Below, piece after piece: positions 53,308 through 62,634 of a stretch of DNA of 64,000 nucleotides. Made by a program: the position numbers and the translations under genes. The notes below the pieces were generated by a model. The model searched no databases and had not been told where the DNA came from. It saw only the letters and a program-made list of their open reading frames with translations. The stretch lies in assembly GCF_002749975.1 (NCBI RefSeq), contig NZ_PEIG01000011.1:62001-126000 (forward strand). The letters are read 5' to 3'. The stretch's first letter is position 1. Each line of letters begins with the position of its first letter. Source of the stretch: Gloeocapsopsis sp. IPPAS B-1203 (GTDB lineage Bacteria; Cyanobacteriota; Cyanobacteriia; Cyanobacteriales; Chroococcidiopsidaceae).

Positions 53308-54749
53308 TAAGATTCAGCAAGTTGCGATTGAGATTGTTTTGGTAACAAACGTTCTACACCCTGCTTAACAAAGCCTTGTAGAAAAGTCACCTGCTGTTGC
53401 TGAAATACCTTTTGTAAGGTTTGGCTTAACTTCTCTAAATTTAGTCCTTTAGAATCAATTGCAACTTCCTGTAATTGGAAATACTCAACCAAACTTAAAC
53501 CTGCTAAACGTGTCAGATACGCCGCACTCACGCCTTGTACAGCCCCTCCTGCAACAAAAGTTATAGCATTACTTTTGAGCACTGTGCTTACAGCTTTTGT
53601 TGAAAGTTCGACTAAACCCAGCTTTACCATCAAACTTCCCATAGTTCCAGCGACAGTTTGGGCTTGTTGAAGAGAGAATTTCTGTTGATAGATTGCACCT
53701 AATTCGGTTACTAACTGGGCATTAATTGCCGCAGTTGCCAGTAAATCAAGTGCAGGAACTGGATTTGCAAAAGCAGCAGCAGCAGCAATCCACTGATATT
53801 GTTCGATAACAGGGATAGCGCGATCGCGTCTAACGTTATTGAGTAATGTTTTTGCTTTGACTTTTATCGTTAAAGCTTGGCGTTGTGTTGTTGCCCAAAT
53901 CAGTTGTTGTCTTTCTTGGGTTGCAATAGTTGCTAAGCGATCGCCCAGTTGTTCAATGACAGGTTGAGGTTGTTCTAGCCATTCTTGAATTGCACCATCC
54001 GCTGCATGTTGGCGTACCTTCCTTTGATTAGGAAATGCCGCAATCGCCACGATATCTTCTGCTTTTAGCAGTGTTTGCATCCGCTGTTGTAATGCGTATA
54101 ACACAACGGTGCGTTCTTCAGCTAAATGTTGGTCTTGTTTATTAGATACAAGCAAAGTACGTTGCCGATTCGTTGCGATTAACTGCTGCAACGTCTGAAA
54201 TTCAGTTTCTGTTAAATCGCCGTTAGTTACAAATAATACTAAATCTGCGGTATTTGCTTGTGCGAGTGCAGCGGTTTCAGCTTGGCGATCGCTATCGACA
54301 ATTGTAAATAAAGCAGGTGTTTCATTAAAACTTAGCTTCTGCCCAAGAACGCAATCAGACAACACTTGAATTAAAGTTGATTTACCGACTGATTTGCCAC
54401 CAGTCACAACTACTCGTAATTCTTGTCGTTCAAGCTCGTTATTGAGTTCGGCTAGTTCTTGACGCAGTTGAATCGGATCGCTTTCAGTTTCGACAGTCAA
54501 CTGTTCAATTACACTTACTACTTGTGCGATCGCTTTTTCTACGGTTTCTCGCGTAACAGGTAAGTTATCTAGACTTTGTTTTTTTGGAGTTCTTTGCTGC
54601 CATAGCCACAAAGTTCCACCCACTGCGATCGCTCCTAAAATGCCGTACTCACCTAGCACAATAGAGTGATGCCAACTTTGCAATACCCACAAAGAGAAGG
54701 ATAAACCTACACCACCCATTAAAATCGGTCGCCGCAACTGAACAGCCAT
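53307..54749 (-). CDS. DUF697 GTPase paralogue with degenerate G3
   Basis: Two hydrophobic segments at the N-terminus (GGVGLSFSLWVLQSW and GILGAIAVGGTLWLW) are followed by a G domain: G1 GGKSVGKSTLIQVL, and G4 NKQDQ. In place of the G3 DxxG the sequence reads IVDSDRQAETAALA, so normal GTP hydrolysis is doubtful. The DUF697 part follows (VPALDLLATAAINAQLVTEL and LTRLAGLSLVEYFQL). It is the upstream partner of the intact paralogue and is likely membrane-bound. The stop abuts a dispersed repeat. Confidence 0.82.
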   Translation of the reverse strand: MAVQLRRPILMGGVGLSFSLWVLQSWHHSIVLGEYGILGAIAVGGTLWLWQQRTPKKQSLDNLPVTRETVEKAIAQVVSVIEQLTVETESDPIQLRQELAELNNELERQELRVVVTGGKSVGKSTLIQVLSDCVLGQKLSFNETPALFTIVDSDRQAETAALAQANTADLVLFVTNGDLTETEFQTLQQLIATNRQRTLLVSNKQDQHLAEERTVVLYALQQRMQTLLKAEDIVAIAAFPNQRKVRQHAADGAIQEWLEQPQPVIEQLGDRLATIATQERQQLIWATTQRQALTIKVKAKTLLNNVRRDRAIPVIEQYQWIAAAAAFANPVPALDLLATAAINAQLVTELGAIYQQKFSLQQAQTVAGTMGSLMVKLGLVELSTKAVSTVLKSNAITFVAGGAVQGVSAAYLTRLAGLSLVEYFQLQEVAIDSKGLNLEKLSQTLQKVFQQQQVTFLQGFVKQGVERLLPKQSQSQLAES

Positions 54750-54827
54750 GATTAAATGCAGATACTTGGATGCTTTCTATTCCAGCATAGAACAATTTTG
54801 TGAAAGCGATTAGCACTAGGAGGACTG

Positions 54828-55580
54828 ATGATTGATCTACACGACAAAGTTATTTTAGTTACAGGGGGATCGCGAGGAATTGGTGCAGCAACAGTGTTGA
54901 CACTTGCTTCTTCTGGAGCTTATGTGATCCTACACTACAGCCGCGCGCAAGCATCTGCCCAAGCTATCGCTCAAGAAATCGGTGGCGATCGCTGTTATGT
55001 AGTACAAGCCGATTTAGCTATTACAAATGCGAGTCGTAAATTATGGCAAGAAGCGATCGCATGGCGAGGACAAATTGACGTCTTAGTCAATAATGCAGGT
55101 ATTATCCAGTCAGCCGGCATTGATGATGAGATGTGGGGCACTATATGGCAGACAACTTTACAAGTTAATTTGATTGCGGTTGCTGATTTATGCCGCGAGG
55201 CTATTGGGCATTTTCGCGATCGCGCTGGTGGAATTATCATTAATGTTGCGAGTCGCGCTGCTTTTCGCGGTGATGCCCCAGACTATATGCACTATGCTGC
55301 CTCAAAAGGAGGTGTCATTGCTTTAACGCGTAGTATTGCGCGGGGGTTTGCTGCTGATAATATTCTTGCTTTTGCTGTGGCACCTGGTTTCGTTGAAACT
55401 GAGATGGCAGACGAATTTATTCAAGCATACGGTGAAGCATTTGTAACTCGTGATATTCCTTTGGGTAAAATTGCTCCACCTCAAGATGTTGCTAATGTTA
55501 TTGCCTTTTTAGCCTCTGGGCTAGCTCCGCACGCTACAGGAACAACAATTGATATTAATGGCGCCTCTTATGTCCGCTAG
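54828..55580 (+). CDS. Short-chain dehydrogenase/reductase
   Basis: The nucleotide motif GGSRGIGAAT, NNAG, the catalytic YAASK with its upstream serine (VASRAAF) and the PGFVET region give a classical SDR of 250 residues. It uses NAD(P)H to reduce or oxidise a carbonyl or hydroxyl group. FabG-like enzymes of fatty acid synthesis are the closest group, but the substrate is open. AGGAGG precedes the ATG at 54828. A terminator follows the stop. Confidence 0.9.
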   Translation: MIDLHDKVILVTGGSRGIGAATVLTLASSGAYVILHYSRAQASAQAIAQEIGGDRCYVVQADLAITNASRKLWQEAIAWRGQIDVLVNNAGIIQSAGIDDEMWGTIWQTTLQVNLIAVADLCREAIGHFRDRAGGIIINVASRAAFRGDAPDYMHYAASKGGVIALTRSIARGFAADNILAFAVAPGFVETEMADEFIQAYGEAFVTRDIPLGKIAPPQDVANVIAFLASGLAPHATGTTIDINGASYVR

Positions 55581-55591
55581 ATATTCATAAA

Positions 55592-55627
55592 AAAAACTTC
55601 GCAATCACTATAGACTACGAAGTTTTT
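55592..55627. terminator. Bidirectional intrinsic terminator
   Basis: AAAAACTTCG and CGAAGTTTTT pair around a 16-base loop. T-runs exist on both strands. It separates the SDR gene from the initiator tRNA gene transcribed toward it. Confidence 0.88.
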
Positions 55628-55631
55628 CATT

Positions 55632-55708
<77 letters not shown>

Positions 55709-55748
55709 TCAACTTATCTAATATAACCCGTTATCAAAATTTTAGCAA

Positions 55749-56702
55749 CTACAACATGGATAATTCTCCAACGACTTCTAGGCGCTTGTATTTTCCTAGT
55801 GTCATAAATGATTCTGCCAAAGTTTCTGCAACACTAGGGTTAATCCAACCCATTTGCTGAAGTAGGTAAATGGCAACAGCATATTTAGCCCGCTTTGCCC
55901 CATCCATCACTTTAATTGCCAATCCCATACCCTCGCCAATACGACCAATACATTGAATACCTTCTGCACCAGCCTTACTTACTAACTCTCCTTGAGTTAA
56001 GCGCATGAGTTCTGTATCAAATTCACCTTCTCCGGCAACCAGCTTGGGGTGATGCGTCATAGCCCGCACAATTCTTTCCATATCAAGGTTATTACCAGAA
56101 GCAAGCTGTGCATACAATGACGCAATTTGCCCCATTTGCATCAAATAAGTCGGAGCGCCACAATCATCATGGGCACTGATAAATTCATCAGCTGGCATCC
56201 GCAGTAATTCGGCAATTTTACCAAAAATCAGTTGCTGCACAGGATGAGTGCGCTGTAAGTAATTATTGAGTGACCAACGCCGTTGCTGACAAACAGCAAG
56301 CATACCAGCGTGTTTTCCTGAACAGTTGTACTGCAATGAACTGTGTTTACCTTCAGGGATAGGGCACTGTAAAACTGAAGGATCAATATCTGCACGCCAG
56401 AGAATATTAAATACTTGACGTACTTGTTCTATTGTCCCTTTATGTGAACTACAGATAATTGCTAAATCTCGATCCGTTAGGTTGTAGCGTTCAAGTGTCC
56501 CTGTTGTAGTGACACCTAATGCTTGAAATGGCTTGAGTGCAGAACGGATAAATGTCGCAGTCTCTGCATTTCCAGCAACAGACAAAACTCGTCCTCGATC
56601 GTCACATACGACAGCCTGGACTAAATGTCTTGATTCGATAATACCTTCGCGCAGTAACCTCACTTCGAGTTCTGCGGCTTGAGTTCGTTTTCCCCTTGTC
56701 AT
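55749..56702 (-). CDS. Type II asparaginase family protein
   Basis: The 317-residue protein matches the asparaginase II (rhizobial AnsA-like) family: SALKPFQALGVTTTGTLERY, SSHKGTIEQVRQV, YNCSGKHAGMLAVC with a conserved Cys/Ser/Lys, and SAHDDCGAPTYLMQMGQIAS. This family is unrelated to bacterial type I/II asparaginases in fold and hydrolyses asparagine to aspartate and ammonia. There is no signal peptide, so it is cytosolic. It starts at the ATG at 56702. Confidence 0.9.
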   Translation of the reverse strand: MTRGKRTQAAELEVRLLREGIIESRHLVQAVVCDDRGRVLSVAGNAETATFIRSALKPFQALGVTTTGTLERYNLTDRDLAIICSSHKGTIEQVRQVFNILWRADIDPSVLQCPIPEGKHSSLQYNCSGKHAGMLAVCQQRRWSLNNYLQRTHPVQQLIFGKIAELLRMPADEFISAHDDCGAPTYLMQMGQIASLYAQLASGNNLDMERIVRAMTHHPKLVAGEGEFDTELMRLTQGELVSKAGAEGIQCIGRIGEGMGLAIKVMDGAKRAKYAVAIYLLQQMGWINPSVAETLAESFMTLGKYKRLEVVGELSML

Positions 56703-56763
56703 GGGTAAACTCTATCATTTAGCGGGACGTAAAAGTAGATCTCAAACTGATGAATCGAGAAAA

Positions 56764-57264
56764 TTACAAAAAATACCAAAACAACTCACCCAACAATAGA
56801 ATTAGTGCTATGACTCCTAGCGTCTGCTGTAAACGGTGAATAATTGGTTTAACTTGATAACTCACAATCAAACGATCGCGCGTCAGGATTTCTTGTGGCT
56901 TTGTCCACGTTTGTCCGTCATACCAACCAGACTCTTCGTAAAAAATCGTTGGACTTGTCAGGCGATCGCATACGTAAGACCAGCCTAAATACCAACGCAC
57001 AACAGTAAAAATGACGCCAATAGTTGCTAACCCTGCTCCACAAAGCATAAATTGTACAATATACTTCTGGGGAGAAAAACTTGCGGCGGCGACTGGTCCT
57101 GCAATGACCCAAGATAATGCCCATACCCAAGCTAACTTGGTGAGATACTTGCGCCATTCTGAACTACAAGTACTAAAAAAGTTTGATGCTTTTAGCGCCT
57201 CATATTCGTTGAGTGGCTGTTGTTCAGCAGGGACAGGACAATCAGAAACTGAAAAATCCATCAT
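56764..57264 (-). CDS. CGLD27 (DUF1230) family membrane protein
   Basis: Two transmembrane helices (LTKLAWVWALSWVIAGPVAA and FMLCGAGLATIGVIFTVVRW) are followed by a WSYVCDRLTSPTIFYEESGW block with the DGQTWTKPQEILTRDRL segment and a last helix (LGVIALILLLGELFWYF). This is the CGLD27/Ycf36 family, found only in oxygenic phototrophs. I use the ATG at 57264, four bases after the rsfS stop; a longer in-frame start overlaps rsfS. The protein is likely in the thylakoid or plasma membrane; its function is unproven. Confidence 0.9.
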   Translation of the reverse strand: MMDFSVSDCPVPAEQQPLNEYEALKASNFFSTCSSEWRKYLTKLAWVWALSWVIAGPVAAASFSPQKYIVQFMLCGAGLATIGVIFTVVRWYLGWSYVCDRLTSPTIFYEESGWYDGQTWTKPQEILTRDRLIVSYQVKPIIHRLQQTLGVIALILLLGELFWYFL

Positions 57265-57268
57265 GGTG

Positions 57269-57715
57269 CTAAGCCCCATCAGCAGTGGAAAACTCGATTT
57301 GTTCCGCATGACCCCAAAAAGCTTCTAAATTGTAAAATTCACGCTCTTTAGCCATCATGATATGAACTATGACATCACCATAGTCTTGTAACACCCAACT
57401 TGCATCTGCTTTTCCCTCAGTGCGTATTGGTTGACGTTGCCACTCTTGTTCCACTTTGTCTGCAATTGCAGAAGCGATCGCGCGGACTTGAACGTGTGAG
57501 TATCCAGTGGCGATGACAAAATAGTCTGCCATATATGATACGTCTGTAACCCGCAGCACGACAATGTCTCCTGCTTTACGCTCTGAAGCTGCTTGAGCAG
57601 CAGTAAGGGCTAATCCTTTACCACTATTATCTACCTCGGCTTGTCCTGATTTAACTGCACTCGATGCTCTGGATACAGACTGTGATTGTGAATTTATTGG
57701 CGAATATTCAGTCAT
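57269..57715 (-). CDS. rsfS: Ribosomal silencing factor RsfS
   Basis: The conserved core [20 protein letters not shown], then [20 protein letters not shown] and FYNLEAFWG is typical of RsfS/Iojap. It binds ribosomal protein L14 and blocks subunit joining when nutrients are low. The first 40 residues are poorly conserved. It lies four bases before the CGLD27 gene, so the two are coupled, and downstream of yqeK. Confidence 0.95.
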   Translation of the reverse strand: MTEYSPINSQSQSVSRASSAVKSGQAEVDNSGKGLALTAAQAASERKAGDIVVLRVTDVSYMADYFVIATGYSHVQVRAIASAIADKVEQEWQRQPIRTEGKADASWVLQDYGDVIVHIMMAKEREFYNLEAFWGHAEQIEFSTADGA

Positions 57716-57815
57716 TAAACCTCAGATAACTTGATAAAATTTATTAAACATTTTTAAAAATTATGCTGCAAAATCACGGCTGCGTTTTTTCTGCATACTA
57801 ACAAAAAACAACAGC

Positions 57816-58451
57816 TCATGCAGTTTTATCAGCTACTCGCTGCGAATTTTTTACTTTTTGCAAAAACCAGTTACGCGTAGCAACTGTTCGAGGATGAATG
57901 AGACGATGCGTATCAACTAATAATTTCAATGAGTAGTCGCAAGTTAACCACACAGCTTGGTCAAGGTTGTGATAACTTGCTTTTCTTAATTCTGCTAACT
58001 CTGAAGTATCTCCGCGTTCTGGTTCTAAGCTGTCTGCCAAAAACACGATACAGCTAAGTGAACTCATGCCAGGTTGACCTAAAGTATGATTGGCGATCGC
58101 TTGTAAAACTTCTGCATCGTCTACACTAAAGGTATCTCTAGCAACCAGCGCCCCAACATCAGCGTGCAATAAGTGAGGATTAGCTGCACTAGTAGGATCG
58201 ATTTCTAATCCTTCAGCTTGTGCCATGTCCAAAAGCTTTTGCGGTTTAAAGTACTTCGCGAGATCGTGCATTAACGCAGCTTTGGCGACTTTTTCTACGT
58301 CAATTCGATGACAATCTGCCAACTCAATTGCCATCTGTTCTACTCTAAGAATATGTTGGATACGGGATTGAGGAACGTTGTTTTCTAACCAAGCTAAAAC
58401 GCGATCGCGTTCAACACTTTTCAACTCCGAATTCTGGTTGGAGGGTAGCAC
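57816..58451 (-). CDS. yqeK: YqeK-type HD-domain diadenosine tetraphosphatase
   Basis: The HD-domain metal ligands lie in RIQHILRVEQMAIELADCHR (His), AALMHDLAKYF (His-Asp) and LLHADVGALVARDTF. IANHTLGQPGMSSLSCIVFL follows, as in YqeK. The family symmetrically hydrolyses Ap4A to ADP. It starts at GTG in front of a good family N-terminus. The yqeK-rsfS-CGLD27 order makes a probable operon, and yqeK and rsfS are neighbours in many bacteria. Confidence 0.93.
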   Translation of the reverse strand: MLPSNQNSELKSVERDRVLAWLENNVPQSRIQHILRVEQMAIELADCHRIDVEKVAKAALMHDLAKYFKPQKLLDMAQAEGLEIDPTSAANPHLLHADVGALVARDTFSVDDAEVLQAIANHTLGQPGMSSLSCIVFLADSLEPERGDTSELAELRKASYHNLDQAVWLTCDYSLKLLVDTHRLIHPRTVATRNWFLQKVKNSQRVADKTA

Positions 58452-58531
58452 AATAGATTAAGAGATTACTTCAGAAATTCATAACTTTATTGTAACGAAG
58501 TGTTAGTAATGAATTAAGCGACTCATTAGAA

Positions 58532-58680
58532 GACCTCCTGCATGAATTGCAGATGTTCTCTGATCTTGCTTCGAGGCTAACGAGACAAAGTTGACGAGCA
58601 AAAGCTCAAGAGTCATTTTGTTTGTAAGTCCATCTCTGTGGCTTTTGTTGATCTAGCAGCAAATTTATTTGTTAGGCTCC
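58532..58680. repeat. Dispersed small repeat, long but degenerate copy
   Basis: The left end GACCTCCTGCATGAAT is identical to that of the copy at 32995. AAAGTTGACGAGC and GCAAATTTATTTGTTAGGC also match. The hairpin is degenerate and the right terminal inverted repeat is missing. It fills the spacer between yqeK and queE. Confidence 0.7.
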
Positions 58681-58722
58681 TTCCCTCAATATTGTTTATT
58701 CATCTGAAAAATTTTATATTAA

Positions 58723-59499
58723 ATGACAACTACTACACGCCTAATTGAGGTTTTCTCCGCAATCCAGGGAGAAGGACTTAATGTTGGTACGCGACAGATT
58801 TTTATTCGCTTTGCCTTATGTGACTTACGCTGTCGCTTTTGTGATAGTGCTCACACTTGGACTGTTCCATCCACATGCCATATTGAGCGATCGCCTGGAT
58901 TACGCGACTTTGAACTTTATGATAATCCAGTTTCTCTAGATTTACTGTTGCAGTGGGTACAACAACTTGATGTACCTGGTTTACACGATAGTATCAGTCT
59001 TACTGGCGGTGAACCTTTGTTGCACAGTACCTTTTTGTTGAAGTTCCTTCCTCAGTTACAAAAATATACTGGATTACCTATTTATCTAGAAACAGGCGGA
59101 CATCGTCCTCAGCAGTTAGCCGTGGTTTTACCACATCTTGACTCTGTAGGAATGGATTTGAAGTTACCCAGCGTTAGCGGTGAAAGTCACTGGCAAGAAC
59201 ATGCAGAATTCTTACAGCTTTGTTACCAAGCCAATGTAGAAATATTTGTTAAAGTGATTGTCTCTAGTGAAACTGATATTGCTGAACTCCACCAAGCTGC
59301 TGAATTAGTCGCAAATGTTAGCCCAGAAATTCCTTTATTTCTACAACCTGTAACACCTTTAAATAACATACAAAAATCTGACCAAGTCATTTTCGCCCCA
59401 ACTCCAGCACAGGTTTTGACTTGGCAAGCTAAAATCAAGCAGATGCTCAAACATGTGCGTGTAGTTCCTCAAACGCACAAAATGCTCAATCAGCTATAA
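58723..59499 (+). CDS. queE: 7-carboxy-7-deazaguanine synthase (radical SAM)
   Basis: The cluster motif is C-DLR-C-RF-C (CX3CX2C) in FALCDLRCRFCDSAHTW, with the family start EVFSAIQGEGLNVGTRQIF. LTGGEPLLH is the GGE SAM-binding element. It converts 6-carboxytetrahydropterin, made by QueD, to 7-carboxy-7-deazaguanine on the way to queuosine or related bases. Length 258 is normal. The gene stands alone, with a repeat upstream. Confidence 0.95.
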   Translation: MTTTTRLIEVFSAIQGEGLNVGTRQIFIRFALCDLRCRFCDSAHTWTVPSTCHIERSPGLRDFELYDNPVSLDLLLQWVQQLDVPGLHDSISLTGGEPLLHSTFLLKFLPQLQKYTGLPIYLETGGHRPQQLAVVLPHLDSVGMDLKLPSVSGESHWQEHAEFLQLCYQANVEIFVKVIVSSETDIAELHQAAELVANVSPEIPLFLQPVTPLNNIQKSDQVIFAPTPAQVLTWQAKIKQMLKHVRVVPQTHKMLNQL

Positions 59500-59525
59500 A
59501 TGTTATTGACGCACAGGAGTTTTAT

Positions 59526-60176
59526 TTATTCTCCATAGACGACTTCTTGAGAAGTTTTTGTTCGTGATTTAGCCTTATTCGCACTGCGTTTGAGGGCTTG
59601 TAGTCTAGATTCATATTTTGCCCTTTGGCGCTTACTTGGTGATTGTTCAATTAATGTTTTTAGTGCGCTACCAAGGCTTTTATAGGCATTAGGGAGAGTG
59701 TAGTTAAAGCGAGTAGCAAGGGCGATCGCCTTTTCATCAGCATCAATTGCTTCTTGTAGCTGCTTTTGCCCATTGTTTTTAACGTATAATCGGTAGCCAG
59801 ACACGCCGCACAAGCCTAGAGCTAGCAGTAGTAGCAATCCATCTTGCACCCAAAGTTCACCAACAGCACCACCCAAACCAATTGCGAGGGCTGCCATTTC
59901 CCATCCATCTTTAGGAATGGTATCATTTTGAATTCGGGCAACTTCGTGCCAAAACAGCAAATTGCGCTGGTCAATTGCCAGTTGATCCCATTTCACCAGA
60001 TCGATGAGAACTTCGACTTGATCTCTGCCGATTTCTTCTGTAGTAATTAAAGGTGGATTAACTTCGGTAGTTCCTTCTACACTTACCCAACTTTGCAATT
60101 CTGGTGGTAGTAAGTTTCTTAAGCGGCGCAGTTCGCTCATTTCTGCTTTGGCAGAGGTTGTTGCGTAGGATGTCAT
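59526..60176 (-). CDS. DUF3318 domain protein
   Basis: The 216-residue protein begins with MSELRRLRNLLPPELQSWVS, and LIDLVKWDQLAIDQRNLLFW and HEVARIQNDTIPKDGWE follow; these match DUF3318, a family limited to cyanobacteria and plastids. One or two hydrophobic segments (ALAIGLGGAVGELW and GLLLLLALGLCGVSGY) suggest membrane contact. The C-terminus is basic (KSRTKTSQ). Function unknown. Confidence 0.9.
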   Translation of the reverse strand: MTSYATTSAKAEMSELRRLRNLLPPELQSWVSVEGTTEVNPPLITTEEIGRDQVEVLIDLVKWDQLAIDQRNLLFWHEVARIQNDTIPKDGWEMAALAIGLGGAVGELWVQDGLLLLLALGLCGVSGYRLYVKNNGQKQLQEAIDADEKAIALATRFNYTLPNAYKSLGSALKTLIEQSPSKRQRAKYESRLQALKRSANKAKSRTKTSQEVVYGE

Positions 60177-60340
60177 AAACTCAGTGTTATTGCAAATTAC
60201 AAGTAAAGCTACTATCTTTCATATTGGAGTATACCGTGTCCTTTAATGGTAGCAATATAGTTATCAAGATTGCTGCACAACCAAATACTCCCATACCAGT
60301 GCAAGATATCAGTAGGAGTTATGGCAAAAGGCGAAACGCG

Positions 60341-61198
60341 ATGGCAATGTCAATTGCACATTTAGGACCTACTGGAACTTATGCAGAACAAGCAGCATTA
60401 GCTTATAGAAATCAGCTCAATGATGAAGAACAAATAACATTATGTCCTTATCCTAGTATTGCTCAGACTTTAAAGGCTGTGGCGCGAGGAAAAGCAGATG
60501 TTGCTGTTGTTCCTGTCGAAAACTCGATTGAGGGAAGTGTCACAATTACACTAGATACACTTTGGCAGTTAGACCAATTGCAAATTCAACTAGCCTTAGT
60601 CTTGCCGATTACCCATGCTTTGCTTTCCCACGCACCAAACTTAGAAGCTGTTGCAACAGTGTACTCGCATCCACAAGCACTAGCACAGTGTCAAGGTTGG
60701 CTGGAGCAGTTTTTACCTAGTGTTGAGTTAATTCCCACAAATTCTACAACAGAAGCTCTCCAATATCTCGAACAAGAAAGTAGTTCAGGGGCAATATCTT
60801 CATTACGTGCAGCCCAAATCTACAATTTACCTATTCTTGCTCATGCAATTAATGACTATCCTGATAACTGTACGCGGTTTTGGGTAGTCGGTCAGCATTC
60901 AAATAATCAAGTCTGTTCTGTCGAACACACCCACACATCACTCGCTCTTAGTTTACCAGCTAACGTTCCTGGCGCTTTAGTCAAACCCTTGCAAATATTT
61001 GCTGAGCGTGGTATCAACTTAAGCCGCATTGAGTCGCGTCCCACTAAGCGATCGCTTGGTGAATACCTTTTTTTCCTCGATCTAGAAGCAGATGCCAATT
61101 CTCCTTTGGTTCAAGGAGCGATCGCAGAACTTGCTACTTATACAGAGATTCTCAAACTGTTAGGTAGCTACAACGTGGTAGAGACGAAAAGTTACTAA
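60341..61198 (+). CDS. pheA: Prephenate dehydratase with ACT domain
   Basis: Residues 1-185 form the catalytic domain: IAHLGPTGTYAEQAALAY, VPVENSIEGSVTITLD and the C-terminal TRFWVVGQ motif (the Thr-Arg-Phe needed for activity). An ACT domain follows (ALSLPANVPGALVKPLQIFA and ESRPTKRSLGEYLFFLDL), which binds phenylalanine for feedback control. I choose the ATG at 60341 behind AAGGCG, 285 residues; a TTG at 60224 would add 39 residues unlike the family. It is divergent from the DUF3318 gene. Confidence 0.94.
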   Translation: MAMSIAHLGPTGTYAEQAALAYRNQLNDEEQITLCPYPSIAQTLKAVARGKADVAVVPVENSIEGSVTITLDTLWQLDQLQIQLALVLPITHALLSHAPNLEAVATVYSHPQALAQCQGWLEQFLPSVELIPTNSTTEALQYLEQESSSGAISSLRAAQIYNLPILAHAINDYPDNCTRFWVVGQHSNNQVCSVEHTHTSLALSLPANVPGALVKPLQIFAERGINLSRIESRPTKRSLGEYLFFLDLEADANSPLVQGAIAELATYTEILKLLGSYNVVETKSY

Positions 61199-61245
61199 TT
61201 GTTAATTCCTTTTGACACTATCCACTCAACACTCTTTCACTTTCA

Positions 61246-61887
61246 TTAATTAAAAGTATCTTTGAGGACAGTACGCGCTGCTAGATGATTGCGAGTAGAA
61301 GTCAAAATCTCTGCTTCGCGTTCCAAACGAGCCACAGTATCTTGCATTTCGAGTAAGCTTTGTTGCTCTGCTGCAACACCATAAAGATTACTAGCTACCC
61401 AGTAAGAGAGTTCTGTAGGTAAGTCGGGGATGTCTTTTGGTACTTCAATACTCTGTTCAGTTAACTTTGCCGAAAGACGCACAACATCATGAAGTAGTTG
61501 TTCGACTTCCTTAGCCAAAGGCTTGAGATCCTTTTGTGGGGGGTTATCTTCAATCCATTCAACCAAACCCACTTTGTAAGGCTTTTCTCGAACGTATTCT
61601 AAAACACGAAAGCGCTGCTGTCCTAGAGTCAAAATATTCATGCGATCATCTGGTAGGCGCTGATACTGAATCACTTCAGCACAACAACCAACTGTCGCAG
61701 GTTGATTTTGGACTGGGTCCCACAGCAGGACGCCAAAGCGGCGATCGCTCTCTAGAATCGTGTTCATCATGATCCGGTAGCGAAATTCAAAGATATGTAG
61801 GGGTAGAGGTCTACCGGGGAAGAGAACCACTTCAGGTAGAGGAAACAGGGATAGTTCTCGAACCGCAATTTTGGAAGAGGATGCCAT
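61246..61887 (-). CDS. Lon N-terminal substrate-binding domain protein
   Basis: The 213-residue protein is a stand-alone LON domain: LSLFPLPEVVLFPGRPLPLH, IFEFRYRIMMNTI, GVLLWDP and a helical C-terminus. It lacks the AAA and protease parts of Lon. Such proteins may bind unfolded peptides or recruit them to another protease. No signal peptide. It lies between pheA, convergent, and rpsJ on the same strand. Confidence 0.92.
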   Translation of the reverse strand: MASSSKIAVRELSLFPLPEVVLFPGRPLPLHIFEFRYRIMMNTILESDRRFGVLLWDPVQNQPATVGCCAEVIQYQRLPDDRMNILTLGQQRFRVLEYVREKPYKVGLVEWIEDNPPQKDLKPLAKEVEQLLHDVVRLSAKLTEQSIEVPKDIPDLPTELSYWVASNLYGVAAEQQSLLEMQDTVARLEREAEILTSTRNHLAARTVLKDTFN

Positions 61888-61979
61888 TTTCGCTCAGTAA
61901 AAACGGTAACTGCGCAATATAATACCTACTTTAGCCTATTTATTAAGGAAAATTACTAAATGATGAGGTAATAGAAAAT

Positions 61980-62047
61980 CACTTAGCACTTAGCGGTTAG
62001 CATTTAGCTGCACTAATAGCTAATTGCCAATCGCTAATAGCCAATTA
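61980..62047. repeat. TTAGC/TAATAGC-rich low-complexity stretch
   Basis: Repeated words (CTTAGC, GTTAGC, TTTAGC, AATAGCTAATTGCC and AATCGCTAATAGCC) fill the 3' spacer of rpsJ. This is a common type of intergenic short repeat in cyanobacteria. Confidence 0.6.
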
Positions 62048-62050
62048 TTT

Positions 62051-62368
62051 TTAGAGTTTAACTTCGATATCGACACCAGATGGCAAATCAAGTTTCATCA
62101 GAGCATCGATCGTTTTGGAAGAGGGCTGATAAATATCAATAATCCGGCGGTGAGTGCGTGTTTCGAAGTGTTCGCGTGAATCTTTATCAACGTGAGGAGA
62201 ACGCAGCACGCAGTATATTTTCTTTTTAGTCGGTAAGGGAATAGGACCAATAGCTGTTGCGTTAGTTCGATTCGCCGTATCTACAATTTTTTCACATGAA
62301 GTGTCAAGTAAGCGGCGATCAAAAGCCTGCAAGCGAATCCGAATCTTTTGCTGTTGAAGAGTTGCCAT
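62051..62368 (-). CDS. rpsJ: 30S ribosomal protein S10
   Basis: The 105-residue protein has the S10 blocks: [55 protein letters not shown] and GVDIEVKL at the end. It is part of the small subunit head and also a transcription antitermination factor (NusE). It closes the fusA-tuf-rpsJ str-type operon, 266 bases after tuf, as in many cyanobacteria. Confidence 0.98.
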   Translation of the reverse strand: MATLQQQKIRIRLQAFDRRLLDTSCEKIVDTANRTNATAIGPIPLPTKKKIYCVLRSPHVDKDSREHFETRTHRRIIDIYQPSSKTIDALMKLDLPSGVDIEVKL

Positions 62369-62634
62369 TTCTTTAATTTTCCTGGTTCAGTTTTATAGTA
62401 ATTGAGGGGTTAGAGGACGCACTTCGCGCAGACCTACGGTTCAAAGATCAGGGGTCAGGAGGAGAATTACTCGTAAAGAGTGCTGAGTTAAGAAATTCTA
62501 ATGCCTCAAAACTTTAATAATGTCCTAACCATATTGACCATTGCTATATGAAGCACTTGTGACATTACAAAGAGCAGAAAAGCATATTACCGCATGAGCG
62601 TTGCCTTCCTGCTCTCGACATTTTCACAAAGGTG

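Noticed and set aside
60224-60340. TTG start giving pheA 39 more residues
   Set aside because: The extension does not resemble the family N-terminus, and AAGGCG precedes the ATG at 60341.
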